The notes under the pieces are model-generated. The model made no database searches and was not told the DNA's origin. It saw only the letters and a list, made by a program, of their open reading frames with translations. Source: Luzula sylvatica (taxonomy: Eukaryota > Streptophyta > Magnoliopsida > Poales > Juncaceae). Taken from it: a stretch of DNA of 64,000 bases. Positions within the stretch are counted from its first letter, which is position 1. The number at the start of each line of letters is the position of its first letter. Shown here piece after piece: positions 10,336 to 25,316 of the stretch. The translations under genes were made by a program, and so were the position numbers. Where the stretch lies: assembly GCA_946800325.1 (NCBI GenBank), contig OX326957.1:1550001-1614000 (forward strand), in the 5' to 3' direction.

Positions 10336-11251
10336 GCAAAAAGAATAGATATTCGTATGTGTTAGTCTTCGATCGTGGAGTGTTTTAGTAAAACATGAAA
10401 ATTAAGTATTCTGTTTATTTTAGACATCATTTTGACATTTATTAGTAAAAAACTATAATTGATATTTTTGGAGGTGTTAGACTTCACTTTTTGCATTTTG
10501 TTCAACTTCTTTGAACAAAAAAATAGAAATTCGCATGTGTTAGTCTTCAATTTTGGAGTTCTTTTGAGGAAAACATAAAAATTAAGTATTTTGTTCGTTT
10601 AGACATAAATTTTGACATTTATAAGACAAAAATGATAATTGATATTTTTGAAGGTGTTAGACTTCACTTTTTGCATTTTTTTCAACTTGTTTGAACAAAA
10701 AAAATAAAAATTCGCATATGAGTCTTCATTTTTGGAGTTCTTTTGAGGAAAACATGAAAATTAAGTATTTTGTTCGTTTTAGACATTTATTAGACAAATA
10801 TGATAATTGATATTTTGAAGGTGTTAGACTTCAGTTTTTGCATTTTTATCAAATTGTTTGAACAAAAAAAAGAGAAATTCGTATGTGTTAGTCTTTCATT
10901 TTGGAGTTGTTTTTGAGGAAAACAAGAAAATTAAGTATTTTGTAAGTTTTAGTGTATGCATTTTGGAATTTATTAGAAAAATATTATAATTGATATTTTT
11001 GAAGGTATTAGATTTCACTTTTGGCATTCTTTTCACATTTTTTAAACAAAAAGAATAGAAGTTCGCATGTGTTAGTCTTAGATTTTTGATTTTTTTGAGT
11101 AAAACATGAAAATTAAGTATTTTGTTCAATTTAGACACCAATTTTAACATTTGTTAGAAAAATATGAAAATTAATATTTTTTAAGGTGTTAGACTTCACT
11201 TTTTGAATTTTTTCAAATTGTTCGAACAAAAAAAATAGAAATTCACATGTG

Positions 11252-11320
11252 TAGTAAACAGAGGAACTCACCATATTCCGACTTGGAACATGCTTCTTTC
11301 TTTCTAGCTTGTTTGTTTAG
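11252..11320 (+). repeat. 69-bp foreign block in monomer, copy 1
   Basis: The monomer is interrupted after aaattcacatgtg by a non-satellite block running from tag to tag. It contains gaggaactcacc, a ttccgacttggaa imperfect palindrome, and cttctttctttctag. The ends hold aaacag and a ttgttt version of its complement. Satellite resumes at tctttcatttt. It is GC-richer than its surroundings. Confidence 0.9.
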
Positions 11321-14300
11321 TCTTTCATTTTTTAGTTTTTTTAAGGAAAACATGAACATTAAGCATTTTGTTCGTTTTAGACATGAATTTTAGAATTTAT
11401 TACAAAAAAAATGATAATTCATATTTTTGATGGTGTTAGACTTCACTTTTGGCATTGTTTTCAACTTTTTTAAACAAAAAGAATAGAAATTCGTATGTGT
11501 TAGTCTTCGATTTTGGAGTTTTTTTAGTAAAACATGAAAATTAAGTATTTTGGTCATTTTAAACATCAATTTTGACATTTATTAGATTAAAATGATAATT
11601 GATATTTTTAACGTGTTAGACTTTACTTTTTGCACTTTTTTCAACTTGTTTGAATAAAAAAAAAGAAATTCGCACGTGTTAGTGTTCAATTTTGGAGTTC
11701 TTTTGAGGAAAATATGAAAATTAACTATTTTGTTTGTTTTATCCAAAAATTTTGACATTTATTAGACAAATATGATAATTGATATTTTGAAGGTGTTCAC
11801 TTTTTGCATTTTTTCAAATGGTTTGAACAAAAAAATAGAAATTCGTATGTGTTAGTCTTTCATTTTTGAGTTTTTTTGAGGAATACATGAAATTAAGTAT
11901 TTTGTTCGTTTTAGACATGAACTTTGGAATGTATTAGAAAAATATGATAATTGATATTTTTAAAGGTGTTAGACTTCACTTTTGGCATTCTTTTCGCCTT
12001 TTTTAAGAAAAAAGAATAGAAATTCGCATGTATTAGTCTTAGATTTTTGGGTTTTTCGAGTAAAACATGAAAATTAAGTATTTCGTTCATTTTAGACACC
12101 AATTTTGACATTTATTAGAAAAATCTGAAAATTAATATTTTTGAAGGTGTTAGACTTCACTTTTTGCATTTTTACAAATTGTTTCAACAAAAGAACTAGA
12201 AATTCGCATGTGTTAGTCTTTCAATTTGGAGCTTTTTTGAGGAAAACATGAAAATTAAGCATTTTGTTCGTTTTATACATGAATTTTAGAATTTATTATG
12301 AAAAAATGATTATTGATATTTTTGAAGGTGTTGGACTTCAATTTTGGCATTCTTTTCACCTTTTTTAAACAAAAAGAATAGAAATTCGCATGTGTTAGTC
12401 TTAGATTTTTGAGTTTTTTTGATTAAAACATGAAAATTAAGTATTGCGTTCATTTTAGACACCAATCTTGGAATTTATTAGTAAAATATGAACATGAATA
12501 TTTTTTGAAGGTGTTAGACTTCACTTTTGGCATTCTTTTCAACTTTTTTAAACTAAAAGAATAGAAATTCGCATGTGTTAGTCTTCGATTTTAGAGTTTT
12601 TTTAGTAAAACATGAAAATTAAGTATTTGGTCATTTTAGACTTCAATTTTAACATTTATTAGAGAAAAATGATAATTGATATTTTTAACGTGTTAGACTT
12701 TACTTTTTGCATTTTTTTCAACTTGTTTGAATAAAAAAATAGAAATTCGCATGTGTTAGTCTTCAATTTTGAAGTTCTTTTGAGGAAAATATGAAAATTA
12801 AGTATTTTGTTTGTTTTATCCACAAATTTTGACATTTTTTAAACGAATATGATAATTGATATTTTGAAGGTGTTGGACTTCACTTTTTGCATTTTTATCA
12901 AATGGTATGAACAAAAAAAATAGAAATTCGTATGTGTTAGTCTTTCATTTTGGAGTTTTTTTGAGGAATACATGAAATTAAGTTTTTTGGTCATTTTAGA
13001 CATGAATTTTGGAATTAATTATAAAAATATGATAATTGATATTTTTAAAGGTGTTAGACTTCACTTTTGGCATTCTTTTCACCTTTTTTAAGCAAAAAGA
13101 ATAGAAATTCGCATGTGTTAGTGTTAGATTTTTGGGTTTTTCGAGTAAAACATGAAAATTAAGTATTTCGTACATTTTAGAGACCAATTTTGACATTTAT
13201 TAGAAAAATCTGAAAATTAATATTTTTGAAGGTGTTAGACTTCACTTTTTGTATTTTTACAAATTGTTTCAACAAAACAACTAGAAATTCGCATGTGTTA
13301 GTCTTTCAATTTGGAGTTTTTTTGAAGAAAACATGAAAATTAAGCATTATGTTCATTTTAGACATGAATTTTAGAATTTATTATGAAAAAATGATAATTG
13401 ATATTTTTGAAGGTGTTAGACTTCAATTTTGGCATTTTTTTCAATTTTTTTGAACTAAAAGAATAGAAATTCGCACGTGTTAGTCTTCGATTTTGGTGTT
13501 TTTTTAGTAAAACATGCAAATTAAGTATTAGGTCATTTTAGACATCGATTTTGACATTTATTTTAGAAAAATAATAATTGATATTTTTAACGTGTTAGAC
13601 TTTACTTTTTGCATTTTGTTCAACTTGTTTGAATAAAAAAATAGAAATTCGCATGTGTTAGTCTTCAATTTTGTAGTTCTTTTGAGGAAAATATGAAAAT
13701 TCAGTATTTTGTTTGTTTTATCCACAAATTTTGACATTTATTAGACAAATATGATAATTGATATTTCGAAGGTTTAAGACTTCACTTTTTGCATTTTTAT
13801 CAAATGGTTTGAACAAAAAAATAGAAATTCGTATGTGTTAGTCTTTCATTTGGGAGTTTTTTTGAGGAATACATGAAATTAAGTATTTTGTTCGTTTTAG
13901 ACATGAACTTTGGAATGTATTAGAAAAATATGACAATTGATATTTTTAAAGGTGTTGGACTTTACTTTTGGCATTCTTTTCACCTTTTTTAAGCAAAAAG
14001 AATAGATATTCGCATGTGTTAGTCTTCGATCGTGGAGTGTTTTAGTAAAACATGAAAATTAAGTATTCTATTTATTTTAGACATCAATTTTGACATTTAT
14101 TAGTAAAAAATTATAATTGATATTTTTGGAGGTGTTAGACTTCACTTTTTGCATTTTGTACAACTTCTTTGAACAAAAAAAGAGAAATTCGCATGTGTTA
14201 GTCTTCAATTTTGGAGTTCTTTTGAGGAAAACATGAAAATTAAGTATTTTGTCCGTTTAGACATAAATTTTGACATTTATAAGACAAAAATGATAATTGA

Positions 14301-14902
14301 TATTTTTGGTGGACTTCACTTTTTGCATTTTTTTCAACTTGTTTGAACAAAAAAAATAAAAATTCGCATGTGAGTCTTCATTTTTGGAGTTCTTTTGAGG
14401 AAAACATGAAAATTAAGTATTTTGTTCGTTTTAGACATTTATTAGACAAATATGATAATTGATATTTTAAAGGTGTTAGGCTTCACTTTTTGGATTTTTA
14501 TCAAATTGTTTGAACAAACAAAATAGAAATTCGTATGTGTTAGTCTTTCATTTTGGAGTTTGTTTTGAGGAAAACATGAAAATTAAGTATTTTGTAAGTT
14601 TTAGTGTATGCATTTTGAATTTATTAGAAAAATATGATAATTGATATTTTTGAAGGTATTAGATTTCACTTTTGGCATTCTTTTCACATTTTTTAAACAA
14701 AAAGAATAGAAATTCGCATTTGTTAGTCTTAGATTTTTGATTTTTTTGAGAAAAACATGAAAATTAAGTATTTTGTTCAATTTAGACAGCAATTTTAACA
14801 TTTGTTAGAAAAATATGAAAATTAATATTTTTTAAGGTGTTAGACTTCACTTTTTGCATTTTTTCAAATTGTTCGAACAAAAAAAATAGAAATTCACTTG
14901 TG

Positions 14903-14971
14903 TAGTAAACAGAGGAACTCACCATATTCCGACTTGGAACACGCTTCTTTCTTTCTAGCCTGCTTGTTTAG
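14903..14971 (+). repeat. 69-bp foreign block, copy 2
   Basis: Same block and same insertion point as at 11252, with cctgcttg at its right end and aacacgcttc in the middle. It lies 3651 bp after copy 1. Confidence 0.9.
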
Positions 14972-16399
14972 TCTTTCATTTTGGAGTTTTTTTAAGGAAA
15001 ACATGAAAATTAAGCATTTTGTTCGATTTAGACATGAATTTTAGAATTTAATACAAAAAAAATGATAATTGATATTTTTGATGGTGTTAGACTTCACTTT
15101 TTGCATTGTTTTAAACTTTTTTAAACAAAAAGAATAGAAATTCGTATGTGTTAGTCTTCGATTTTGGAATTTTTTTAGTAAAACATGAAAATTAAGTATT
15201 TTGGTCATTTTAAACATCAATTTTGACATTTATTAGAGAAAAATGATAATTGATATTTTTAACATGTTAGACTTTACTTTTTGCACTTTTTTCAGCTTGT
15301 TTGAATAAAAAAAAAGAAATTCGCACGTGTTAGTCTTCAATTTTGGAGTTCTTTTGAGGAAAATATGAAAATTAACTATTTTGTTTGTTTTATCCACAAA
15401 TTTTGACATTTATTAGACAAATATGATAATTCATATTTTGAAGGTGTTAGACTTCAATTTTTGCATTTTTATCAAATGGTTTGAACAAAAAAAATAGAAA
15501 TTCGTATGTGTTAGTCTTTCATTTTGGAGTTTTTTTGAGGAATACATGAAATTAAGTATTTTGTTCGTTTTAGACATGAACTTTGGAATGATTAGAAAAA
15601 TATGATAATTGATATTTTTAAAGGTGTTAGACTTCACTTTTGGCATTCTTTTCACCTTTTTTAAGCAAAAAGAATAGAAATTTGCATGTGTTAGTCTTAG
15701 ATTTTTGGGTTTTTCGAGTAAAACATGAAAATTAAGTATTTCGTTCATTTTAGACACCAATTTTGACATTTATTAGAAAAATCTGAAAATTAATATTTTT
15801 GAAGGTGTTAGACTTCACTTTTTGCATTTTTACAAATTGTTTCAACAAAACAACTAGAAATTCGCATGTGTTAGTCTTTCAATTTGGAGTTTTTTTGAGG
15901 AAAACATGAAAATTAACCATTTTGTTCATTTTAGACATGAATTTTAGAATTTATTATGAAAAAATGATTATTGATATTTTTCAAGGTGTTGGACTTCAAT
16001 TTTGGCATTCTTTTAACCTTTTTTAAACAAAACGAATAGAAATTCGCATGTGATAGTCTTAGATTTTTGATTTTTTTTTGATTAAAACATGAAAATTAAG
16101 TATTGCGTTCATTTTAGACACCAATCTTGGAATTTATTAGTAAAATATGAACACGAATATTTTTTGAAGGTGTTAGACTTCACATTTTGCATTTTTATCA
16201 AATTGTTTGAACAAAAAAAATAGAAATTCGTATGTGTTAGTCTTTCATTTTGGAGTTTTTTTTGAGGAAAACATGAAAATTAAGTATTTTGTAAGTTTTA
16301 GTGTATGCATTTTTGAATTTATTAGAAAAATATGATAATTGATATTTTTGAAGGTATTAGATTTCACTTTTGGCATTCTTTTCACATTTTTTAAACAAA

Positions 16400-16445
16400 A
16401 AGAATAGAAATTCGCATGTGTTAGACTTCACTTTTTGCATTTTTT
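16400..16445 (+). repeat. Fused monomer at the gtgttag box
   Basis: Here gaaattcgcatgtgttag runs straight into acttcactttttgc. The gtgttag of the first box has been joined to the gtgttag of the second (normally about 118 bp downstream), deleting the part between. The breakpoint lies in 16418-16424. Confidence 0.8.
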
Positions 16446-18297
16446 CAAATTGTTTGAACAAAACAAATAGAAATTCGCATGTGTTAGTCTTTCAATTTGG
16501 TGTTTTTTTTAAGGAAAACATGAAAATTAAGCATTTGATTCGTTTTACGCATGATTTTTAGAATTTATTACGAAAAAATGATAATTGGTATTTTTTAAGG
16601 TGTTAGACTTCACTTTTGGCATTCTTTTCAACTTTTTTGAACTAAAAGAATAGAAATTCGCATGTGTTAGTCTTCGATTTTAGAGTTTTTTTAGTAAAAC
16701 TTGAAAATTAAGTATTTGGTCATTTTAGACTTCAATTTTGACATTTATTAGAGAAAAATGAAAATAGATATTTTTAACGTGTTAGACTTTTCTTTTTGCA
16801 TTTTTTTCAACTTGTTTGAATAAAAAAATAGAAATTCGCATGTGTTAGTCTTCAATTTTGGAGTTCTTTTGAGGAAAATATGAAAATTAAGTATTTGGTT
16901 TGTTTTATCCACAAATTTTGATATTTATTAGACAAATATGATAATTGATATTTTGAAGGTTTAAGACTTCACTTTTTGCATTTTTATCAAATGGTTTGAA
17001 CAAAAAAAATAGAAATTCGTATGTGTTAGTCTTTCATTTTGGAGTTTTTTTGAGGAAAACATGAAATTAAGTATTTTGGTCATTTTAGACGTGAATTTTG
17101 GAATTAATTAGAAAAATATGATAATTGATATTTTTAAAGGTGTTAGACTTCACTTTTGGCATTCTTTTCACCTTTTTTAAGCAAAAAGAATAGAAATTCG
17201 CATGTGTTAGTGTTATATTTTTGGGTTTTTCGAGTAAAACATGAAAATTAAGTATTTCGTTCATTTTAGACACCAATTTTGACATTTATTAGAAAAATCT
17301 AAAAATTAATATTTTTGAAGGTGTTAGACTTCACTTTTTGCATTTTTACAAATTGTTTCAACAAAACAACTAGAAATTCGCATGTGTTAGTCTTTCAATT
17401 TGGAGTTTTTTTGAGGAAAACATGAAAATTAAGCATTCTATTCGTTTTAGACATGAATTTTAGAATTTATTATGAAAAAAATGATAATTGATATTTTTGA
17501 AGGTGTTAGACTTCAATTTTGGCATTTTTTTCAATTTTTTTAAACTAAAAGAATAGAAATTCGCATGTGTTAGTCTTCGATTTTGGAGTTTTTTTAGTAA
17601 AACATGAAAATTAAGTATTAGGTCATTTTAGACATCAATTTTGACATTTATTTGAGAAAAATAATAATTGATATTTTTAAATTTTTAACGTGTTAGACTT
17701 TACTTTTTGCATTTTTTTCAACTTCTTTGAATAAAAAAATAGAAATTCGCATGTGTTAGTCTTCAAATTTGGAGTTCTTTTGAGGAAAATATGAAAATTA
17801 ACTATTTTGTTTGTTTTATCCACAAATTTTGACATTTATTAGACAAATATGATAATTGATATTTTGAAGGTGTTAGATTTCACTTTTTGCATTTTTATCA
17901 AATGGTTTGAACAAAAAAAATAGAAATTCGTATGTGTTAGTCTTTCATTTTGGAGTTTTTTTGAGGAATACATGAAATTAAGTATTTTGTTCGTTTTAGA
18001 CAAGAACTTTGGAATGTATTAGAAAAATATGATAATTGATATTTTTAAAGGTGTTAGACTTCACTTTTGGCATTCTTTTCACCTTTTTTAAGCAAAAAGA
18101 ATAGAAATTCGCATGTGTTAGACTTAGATTTTTGATTTTTTTGAGTAAAACATGAAAATTAAGTATTTTGTTCAATTTAGACACCAATTTTAACATTTGT
18201 TAGAAAAATATGAAAATTAATATTTTTTAAGGTGTTAGACTTCACTTTTTGTATTTTTTCAAATTGTTCGAACAAAAAAAATAGAAATTCACATGTG

Positions 18298-18366
18298 TAG
18301 TAAACAGAGGAACTCACCATATTCCGGCTTGGAACATGCTTCTTTCTTTCTAGCCTGTTTGTTTGG
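18298..18366 (+). repeat. 69-bp foreign block, copy 3
   Basis: Same block; the right end reads tttggtttttc instead of tttagtctttc, so the right-hand tag is mutated, and the palindrome reads ttccggcttggaa. It is 3395 bp after copy 2, twice the 1.70-kb HOR unit. Confidence 0.9.
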
Positions 18367-21300
18367 TTTTTCATTTTGGAGTTTTTTTAAGGAAAACATG
18401 AAAATTAAGCATTTTGTTCGTTTTAGACATGAATTTTAGAATTTATTACAAAAAAATGATAATTGATATTTTTGATGGTGTTAGACTTCACTTTTGGCGT
18501 TGTTTTCAACTTTTTTAAACAAAAAGAATCGAAATTCGTATGTGTTAGTCTTCGATTTTGGATTTTTTTTAGTAAAAGATGAAAATTAAGTATTTTGGTC
18601 ATTTTAAACATCAATTTTGACATTTATTAGAGTAAAATGATAATTGATATTTTTAACGTGTTAGACTTTACTTTTTGCACTTTTTTCAACTTTCTTGAAT
18701 AAAAAAAAATGAAATTCGCACGTGTTAGTCTTCAATTTTGGAGTTCTTTTGAGGAAAATATGAAAATTAACTATTTTGTTTGTTTTATCCACAAATTTTG
18801 ACATTTATTAGACAAATATGATAATTGATATTTTGAAGGTGTCAGACTTCAATTTTTGCATTTTTATCGAATGGTTTGAACAAAAAAAAATAGAAATTCG
18901 TATGTGTTAGTCTTTCATTTTGGAGTTTTTTTGAGGAATACATGAAATTAAGTATTTTGTTCGTTTTAGACATGAACTTTGGAATGTATTAGAGAAAAAA
19001 TGATAATTGATATTTTTAAAGGTGTTAGACTTCACTTTTGGCATTCTTTTCACCTTTTTTAAGCAAAAAGAATAGAAATTCGCATGTGTTCGTCTTAGAT
19101 TTTTGGGTTTTTCGAGTAAAACATGAAAATTAAGTATTTCGTTCATTTTAGACACCAATTTTGACATTTATTAGAAAAATATGAAAATTAATATTTTTGA
19201 AGTTGTTAGACTTCACTTTTTGCATTTTTAAAAATTGTTTCAACAAAACAACTTGAAATTCGCATGTGTTAGTCTTTCAATTTGGAGCTTTTTTGAGGAA
19301 AACATGAAAATTAAGCATTTTGTTGATTTTAGACATGAATTTTAGAATTTATGATGAAAAAATGATTATTGATATTTTTGAAGGTGTTGGACTTCAATTT
19401 TGGCATTCTTTTCAACTTTTTTAAACTAAAAGAATAGAAATTCGCATGTGTTAGTCTTCGATTTTAGAGTTTTTTTAGTAAAACTTGAAAATTAAGTATT
19501 TGGTCATTTTAGACTTCCATTTTGACATTTATTAGAGAAAAATGATAATTGATATTTTTAACGTGTTAGACTTTATTTTTTGCACTTTTTTCAACTTGTT
19601 TGAATAAAAAAATAGAAATTCGCACGTGTTAGTCTTCAATTTTGGAGTTCTTTTGAGGAAAATATGAAAATTAAGTATTTTGTATGTTTTATGCACATAT
19701 TTTGACATTTAATAGACAAATATGATAATTGATATTTTGAAGGTGTTAGACTTCACTTTTTGCATTTTTATCAAATGGTTTGAACAAAAAAAATAGAAAT
19801 TCGTATGTGTTAGTCTTTCATTTTGGAGTTTTTTTGAGGAATACATGAAATTAGGTATTTTGGTCATTTTAGACGTGAATTTTGGAATTAATTAGAAAAA
19901 TATGATAATTGATATTTTTAAAGGTGTTAGACTTCACTTTTGGCATTCTTTTCACCTTTTTTAAGCAAAAAGAACAGAAATTCGCATGTGTTAGTGTTAT
20001 ATTTTTGGGTTTTTCGAGTAAAACATGAAAATTAAGTATTTCGTTCATTTTAGACACCAATTTTGACATTTATTAGAAAAATCTAAAAATTAATATTTTT
20101 GAAGGTGTTAGACTTCACTTTTTGCATTTTTACAAATTGTTTCAACAAAACAACTAGAAATTCGCATGTGTTAGTCTTTCAATTTGGAGTTTTTTTGAGG
20201 AAAACATGAAAATTAAGCATTCTGTTCATTTTAGACATGAATTTTAGAATTTATTATGAAAAAATGATAATTGATATTTTTGAAGGTGTTAGACTTCAAT
20301 TTTGGCATTTTTTTCAATTTTTTCGAACTAAAAGAATAGAAATTCGCACGTGTTAGTCTTCGATTTTGGAGTTTTTTTAGTAAAACATGAAAATTAAGTA
20401 TTAGGTCATTTTAGACATCAATTTTGACATTTATTAGAGAAAAATAATAATTGATATTTTTAACGTGTTAGACTTTACTTTTTGCATTTTTTTCAACTTG
20501 TTTGAATAAAAAAATAGAAATTCGCATGTGTTAGTCTTCAATTTTGGAGTTCTTTTGAGGAAAATATGAAAATTAACTATTTTGTTTGTTTTATCCACAA
20601 ATTTTGACATTTATTAGACAAATATGATAATTGATATTTTGAAGGTGTTAGACTTCACTTTTTATATTTTTATCAAATGGTTTGAACAAAAAAATAGAAA
20701 TTCGTATGTGTTAGTCTTTCATTTGGGAGTTTTTTTTGAGGAATACATGAAATTAAGTATTTTGTTCGTTTTAGACATGAACTTTGGAATGTATTAGAAA
20801 AATATGATAATTGATATTTTTAAAGGTGTTAGACTTCACTTTTGGTATTCTTTTCACATTTTTTAAGCAAAAAGAATAGATATTCGCATGTGTTAGTCTT
20901 CGATCGTGGAGTGTTTTAGTAAAACATGAAAATTAAGTATTCTATTTATTTTAGACATCAATTTTGACATTTATTAGTAAAAAATTATAATTGATATTTT
21001 TGGAGGTGTTAGACTTCACTTTTTGCATTTTGTTCAACTTCTTTGAACAAAAAAATAGAAATTCGCATGTGTTAGTCTTCAATTTTGGAGTTCTTTTGAG
21101 GAAAACATGAAAATTAAGTATTTTGTCCGTTTAGACATAAATTTTGACATTTATAAGACAAAAATGATAATTGATATTTTTGAAGGTGTTAGACTTCACT
21201 TTTTGCATTTTTTTCAACTTGTTTGAACAAAAAAAATAAAAATTCGCATGTGAGTCTTCATTTTTGGAGTTCTTTTGAGGAAAACATGGAAATTAAGTAT

Positions 21301-21788
21301 TTTGTTCATTTTAGACATTTATTAAACAAATATGATAATTGATATTTTGAAGGTGTTAGGCTTCACTTTTTGCATTTTTATCAAATTGTTTGAAAAAAAA
21401 AAATAGAAATTCGTATGTGTTAGTCTTTCATTTTGGAGTTTTTTTTTTGAGGAAAACAAGAAAATTAAGTATTTTGTAAGTTTTAGTGTATGCATTTTGG
21501 AATTTATTAGAAAAATATGATAATTGATATTTTTGAAGGTATTTGATTTCACTTTTGGCATTCTTTTCACATTTTTTAAACCAAAAAGAATAGAAATTCG
21601 CATGTGTTAGTCTTAGATTTTTGATTTTTTTTGAGTAAAACATGAAAATTAAGTATTTTGTTCAATTTAGACACCAATTTTAACATTTGTTAGAAAAATA
21701 TGAAAATTAATATTTTTTAAGGTGTTAGACTTCACTTTTTGTATTTTTTCAAATTGTTCGAAAAAAAACAAATAGAAATTCACATTTG

Positions 21789-21857
21789 TAGTAAACAGAG
21801 GAACTCACCATATTCCGACTTGGAACATGCTTCTTTCTTTCTAGCGTGCTTGTTTAG
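21789..21857 (+). repeat. 69-bp foreign block, copy 4
   Basis: Same block, with a gcgtgcttg right part resembling copy 2, preceded by cacatttg rather than cacatgtg. It is 3491 bp after copy 3. Confidence 0.9.
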
Positions 21858-22577
21858 TCTTTCATTTTGGAGTTTTTTTAAGGAAAACATGAAAATTAAG
21901 CATTTTGTTCGATTTAGACATGAATTTTAGAATTTATACTAAAAAAAATGATAATTGTTATTTTTGATGGTGTTAGACTTCACTTTTGGCATTGTTTTCA
22001 ACTTTTTTAAACAAAAAGAAAAGAAATTCGTATGTGTTAGTCTTCGATTTTGGAGTTTTTTTAGTAAAAGATGAAAATTAAGTATTTTGGTCATTTTAAA
22101 CATCAATTTTGACATTTATTAGAGAAAAATGATAATTGATATTTTTAACGTGTTAGACTTTACTTTTTGCACTTTTTTCAACTTGTTTGAATAGAAAAAA
22201 AAGAAATTTGCACGTGTTAGTCTTCAATTTTGGAGTTCTTTTGAGAAAAATATGAAAATTAACTATTTTGTTTGTTTTATCCACAAATTTTGAAATTTAT
22301 TAGACAAATATGATAATTGTTATTTTGAAGGTGTTAGACTTCACTTTTTGCATTTTTATCAAATTGTTTGAACAAAAAAAATAGAAATTCGCATGTGTTA
22401 GTCTTAGATTTTTGATTTTTTTGAGTAAAACATGAAAATTAAGTATTTTGTTCAATTTAGACACCAATTTTAACATTTGTTAGAAAAATATGAAAATTAA
22501 TATTTTTTAAGGTGTTAGACTTCACTTTTTGCATTTTTTCAAATTGTTCGAACAAAAAAAATAGAAATTCACATGTG

Positions 22578-22646
22578 TAGTAAATAGAGGAACTCACCAT
22601 ATTCCGACTTGGAACATGCTTCTTTCTTTCTAGCTTGTTTGTTTAG
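22578..22646 (+). repeat. 69-bp foreign block, copy 5
   Basis: Same block with taaatagagg in place of taaacagagg and gcttgtttg on the right, like copy 1. It lies only 789 bp after copy 4, so an HOR unit here has lost about five monomers. Confidence 0.9.
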
Positions 22647-23548
22647 TCTTTCATTTTGGAGTTTTTTTAAGGAAAACATGAAAATTAAGCATTTTGTTCG
22701 TTTTAGACATGAATTTTAGAATTTATTACAAAAAAAATGATAATTGATATTTTTGATGGTGTTAGACTTCACTTTTGGAATTGTTTTCAACTTTTTTAAA
22801 CAAAAAGAATCGAAATTCGTATGTGTTAGTCTTCGATTTTGGATTTTTTTTAGTAAAACATGAAAATTGAGTATTTTGGTCATTCTAAACATCAATTTTG
22901 ACATTTATTAGAGAAAAATGATAATTGATATTTTTAACGTGTTAGACTTTACTTTTTGCACATTTTTCAACTTTCTTGAATAAAAAAAAGAAATTCGCAC
23001 GTGTTAGTCTTCAATTTTGGAGTTCTTTTGAGGAAAATATGAAAATTAACTATTTTGTTTGTTTTATCCACAAATTTTGACATTTATTAGACAAATATGA
23101 TAATTGATATTTTGAAGGTGTTAGACTTCAATTTTTGCATTTTTATCAAATGGTTTGAACAAAAAAAATAGAAATTCGTATGTGTTAGTCTTTCATTTTG
23201 GAGTTTTTTTTGAGGAAAACATGAAAATTAAGTATTTTGTAAGTTTTAGTGTATGCATTTTGGAATTTATTAGAAAAATATGATAATTGATATTTTTGAA
23301 GGTATTAGATTTCACTTTTGGCATTCTTTTCACATTTTTTAAACAAAAAGAATAGAAATTCGCATGTGTTAGTCTTAGATTTTTGATTTTTTTGAGTAAA
23401 ACATGAAAATTAAGTATTTTGTTCAATTTAGACACCAATTTTAACATTTGTTAGAAAAATATGAAAATTAATATTTTTTAAGGTGTTAGACTTCACTTTT
23501 TGCATTTTTTCAAATTGTTCGAACAAAAAAAATAGAAATTCACATGTG

Positions 23549-23617
23549 TAGTAAACAGAGGAACTCACCATATTCCGACTTGGAACATGCTTCTTTCTTT
23601 CTAGCCTGTTTGTTTAG
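23549..23617 (+). repeat. 69-bp foreign block, copy 6
   Basis: Consensus form of the block, with aaacag on the left and cctgttt on the right. It is 971 bp after copy 5 and starts the regular 1.70-kb HOR stretch. Confidence 0.9.
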
Positions 23618-25247
23618 TCTTTCATTTTGGAGTTTTTTTAAGGAAAAAATGAAAATTAAGCATTTTGTTCGTTTTAGACATGAATTTTAGAATTTATTAC
23701 AAAAAAAATGATAATTGATATTTTTGATGGTGTTAGACTTCACTTTTGGCATTGTTTTCAACTTTTTTAAACAAAAAGAATCGAAATTCGTATGTGTTAG
23801 TCTTCGATTTTGGATTTTTTTTAGTAAAACATGAAAATTAAGTATTTTGGTCATTTTAAACATCAATTTTGACATTTATTAGAGAAAAATTATAATTGAT
23901 ATTTTTAACGTGTTAGACTTTACTTTTTGCACTTTTTTCAACTTTCTTGAATAAAAAAAAGAAATTCGCACGTGTTAGTCTTCAATTTTGGAGTTCTTTT
24001 GAGGAAAATATGAAAATTAACTATTTTGTTTGTTTTATCCACAAATTTTGACATTTATTAGACAAATATGATAATTGATATTTTGAAGGTGTTAGACTTC
24101 AATTTTTGCATTTTTATCAAATGGTTTGAACAAAAAAAAATAGAAATTCGTATGTGTTAGTCTTTCATTTTGGAGTTTTTTTGAGGAATACATGAAATTA
24201 AGTATTTTGTTCGTTTTAGACATGAACTTTGGAATGTATTAGAAAAATAGGATAATTGGTATTTTTAAAGGTGTTAGACTTCACTTTTGGCATTCTTTTC
24301 ACCATTTTTAGGCAAAAAGAATAGAAATTCGCATGTGTTAGTCTTAGATTTTTGGGTTTTCCGAGTAAAACATGAAAATTAAGTATTTCGTTCATTTTAG
24401 AGACCAATTTTGACATTTATTAGAAAAATCTGAAAATTAATATTTTTGAAGGTGTTAGACTTCACTTTTTGCATTTTTACAAATTGTTTCAACGAAACAA
24501 CTAGAAATTCGCATGTGTTAGTCTTTCAATTTGGAGTTTTTTTGAGGAAAACATGAAAATTAACCATTTTGTTCATTTTAGACATGAATTTTAGAATTTA
24601 TTATGAAAACATGATTATTGATATTTTTGAAGGTGTTGGAATTCAATTTTGGCATTCTTTTCACCTTTTTTAAACAAAACGAATAGAAATTCGCATGTGA
24701 TAGTCTTAGATTTTTGAGTTTTTTTTGATTAAAACAAGAAAATTAAGTATTGCGTTCATTTTAGACACCAATCTTGGAATTTATTAGTAAAATATGAACA
24801 TGAATATTTTTTGAAGGTGTTAGACTTCACATTTTGCATTTTTATCAAATTGTTTGAACAAAAAAAATAGAAATTCGTATGTGTTAGTCTTTCATTTTGG
24901 AGTTTTTTTTGAGGAAAACATGAAAATTAAGTATTTTGTAAGTTTTAGTGTATGCATTTTGGAATTTATTGGAAAAATATGATAATTGATATTTTTGAAG
25001 GTATTAGATTTCACTTTTGGCATTCTTTTCACATTTTTTAAACAAAAAGAATAGAAATTCGCATGTGTTAGTCTTAGATTTTTGATTTTTTTGAGTAAAA
25101 CATGAAAATTAAGTATTTTGTTCAATTTAGACACCAATTTTAACATTTGTTAGAAAAATATGAAAATTAATATTTTTTAAGGTGTTAGACTTCACTTTTT
25201 GTATTTTTTCAAATAGTTCGAACAAAAAAAATTGAAATTCATATGTG

Positions 25248-25316
25248 TAGTAAACAGAGGAACTCACCATATTCTGACTTGGAACATGCTTCTTTCTTTC
25301 TAGCCTGTTTGTTTAG
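25248..25316 (+). repeat. 69-bp foreign block, copy 7
   Basis: Consensus form, with tattctgacttgg in the palindrome. It is 1699 bp after copy 6, one HOR unit. Confidence 0.9.
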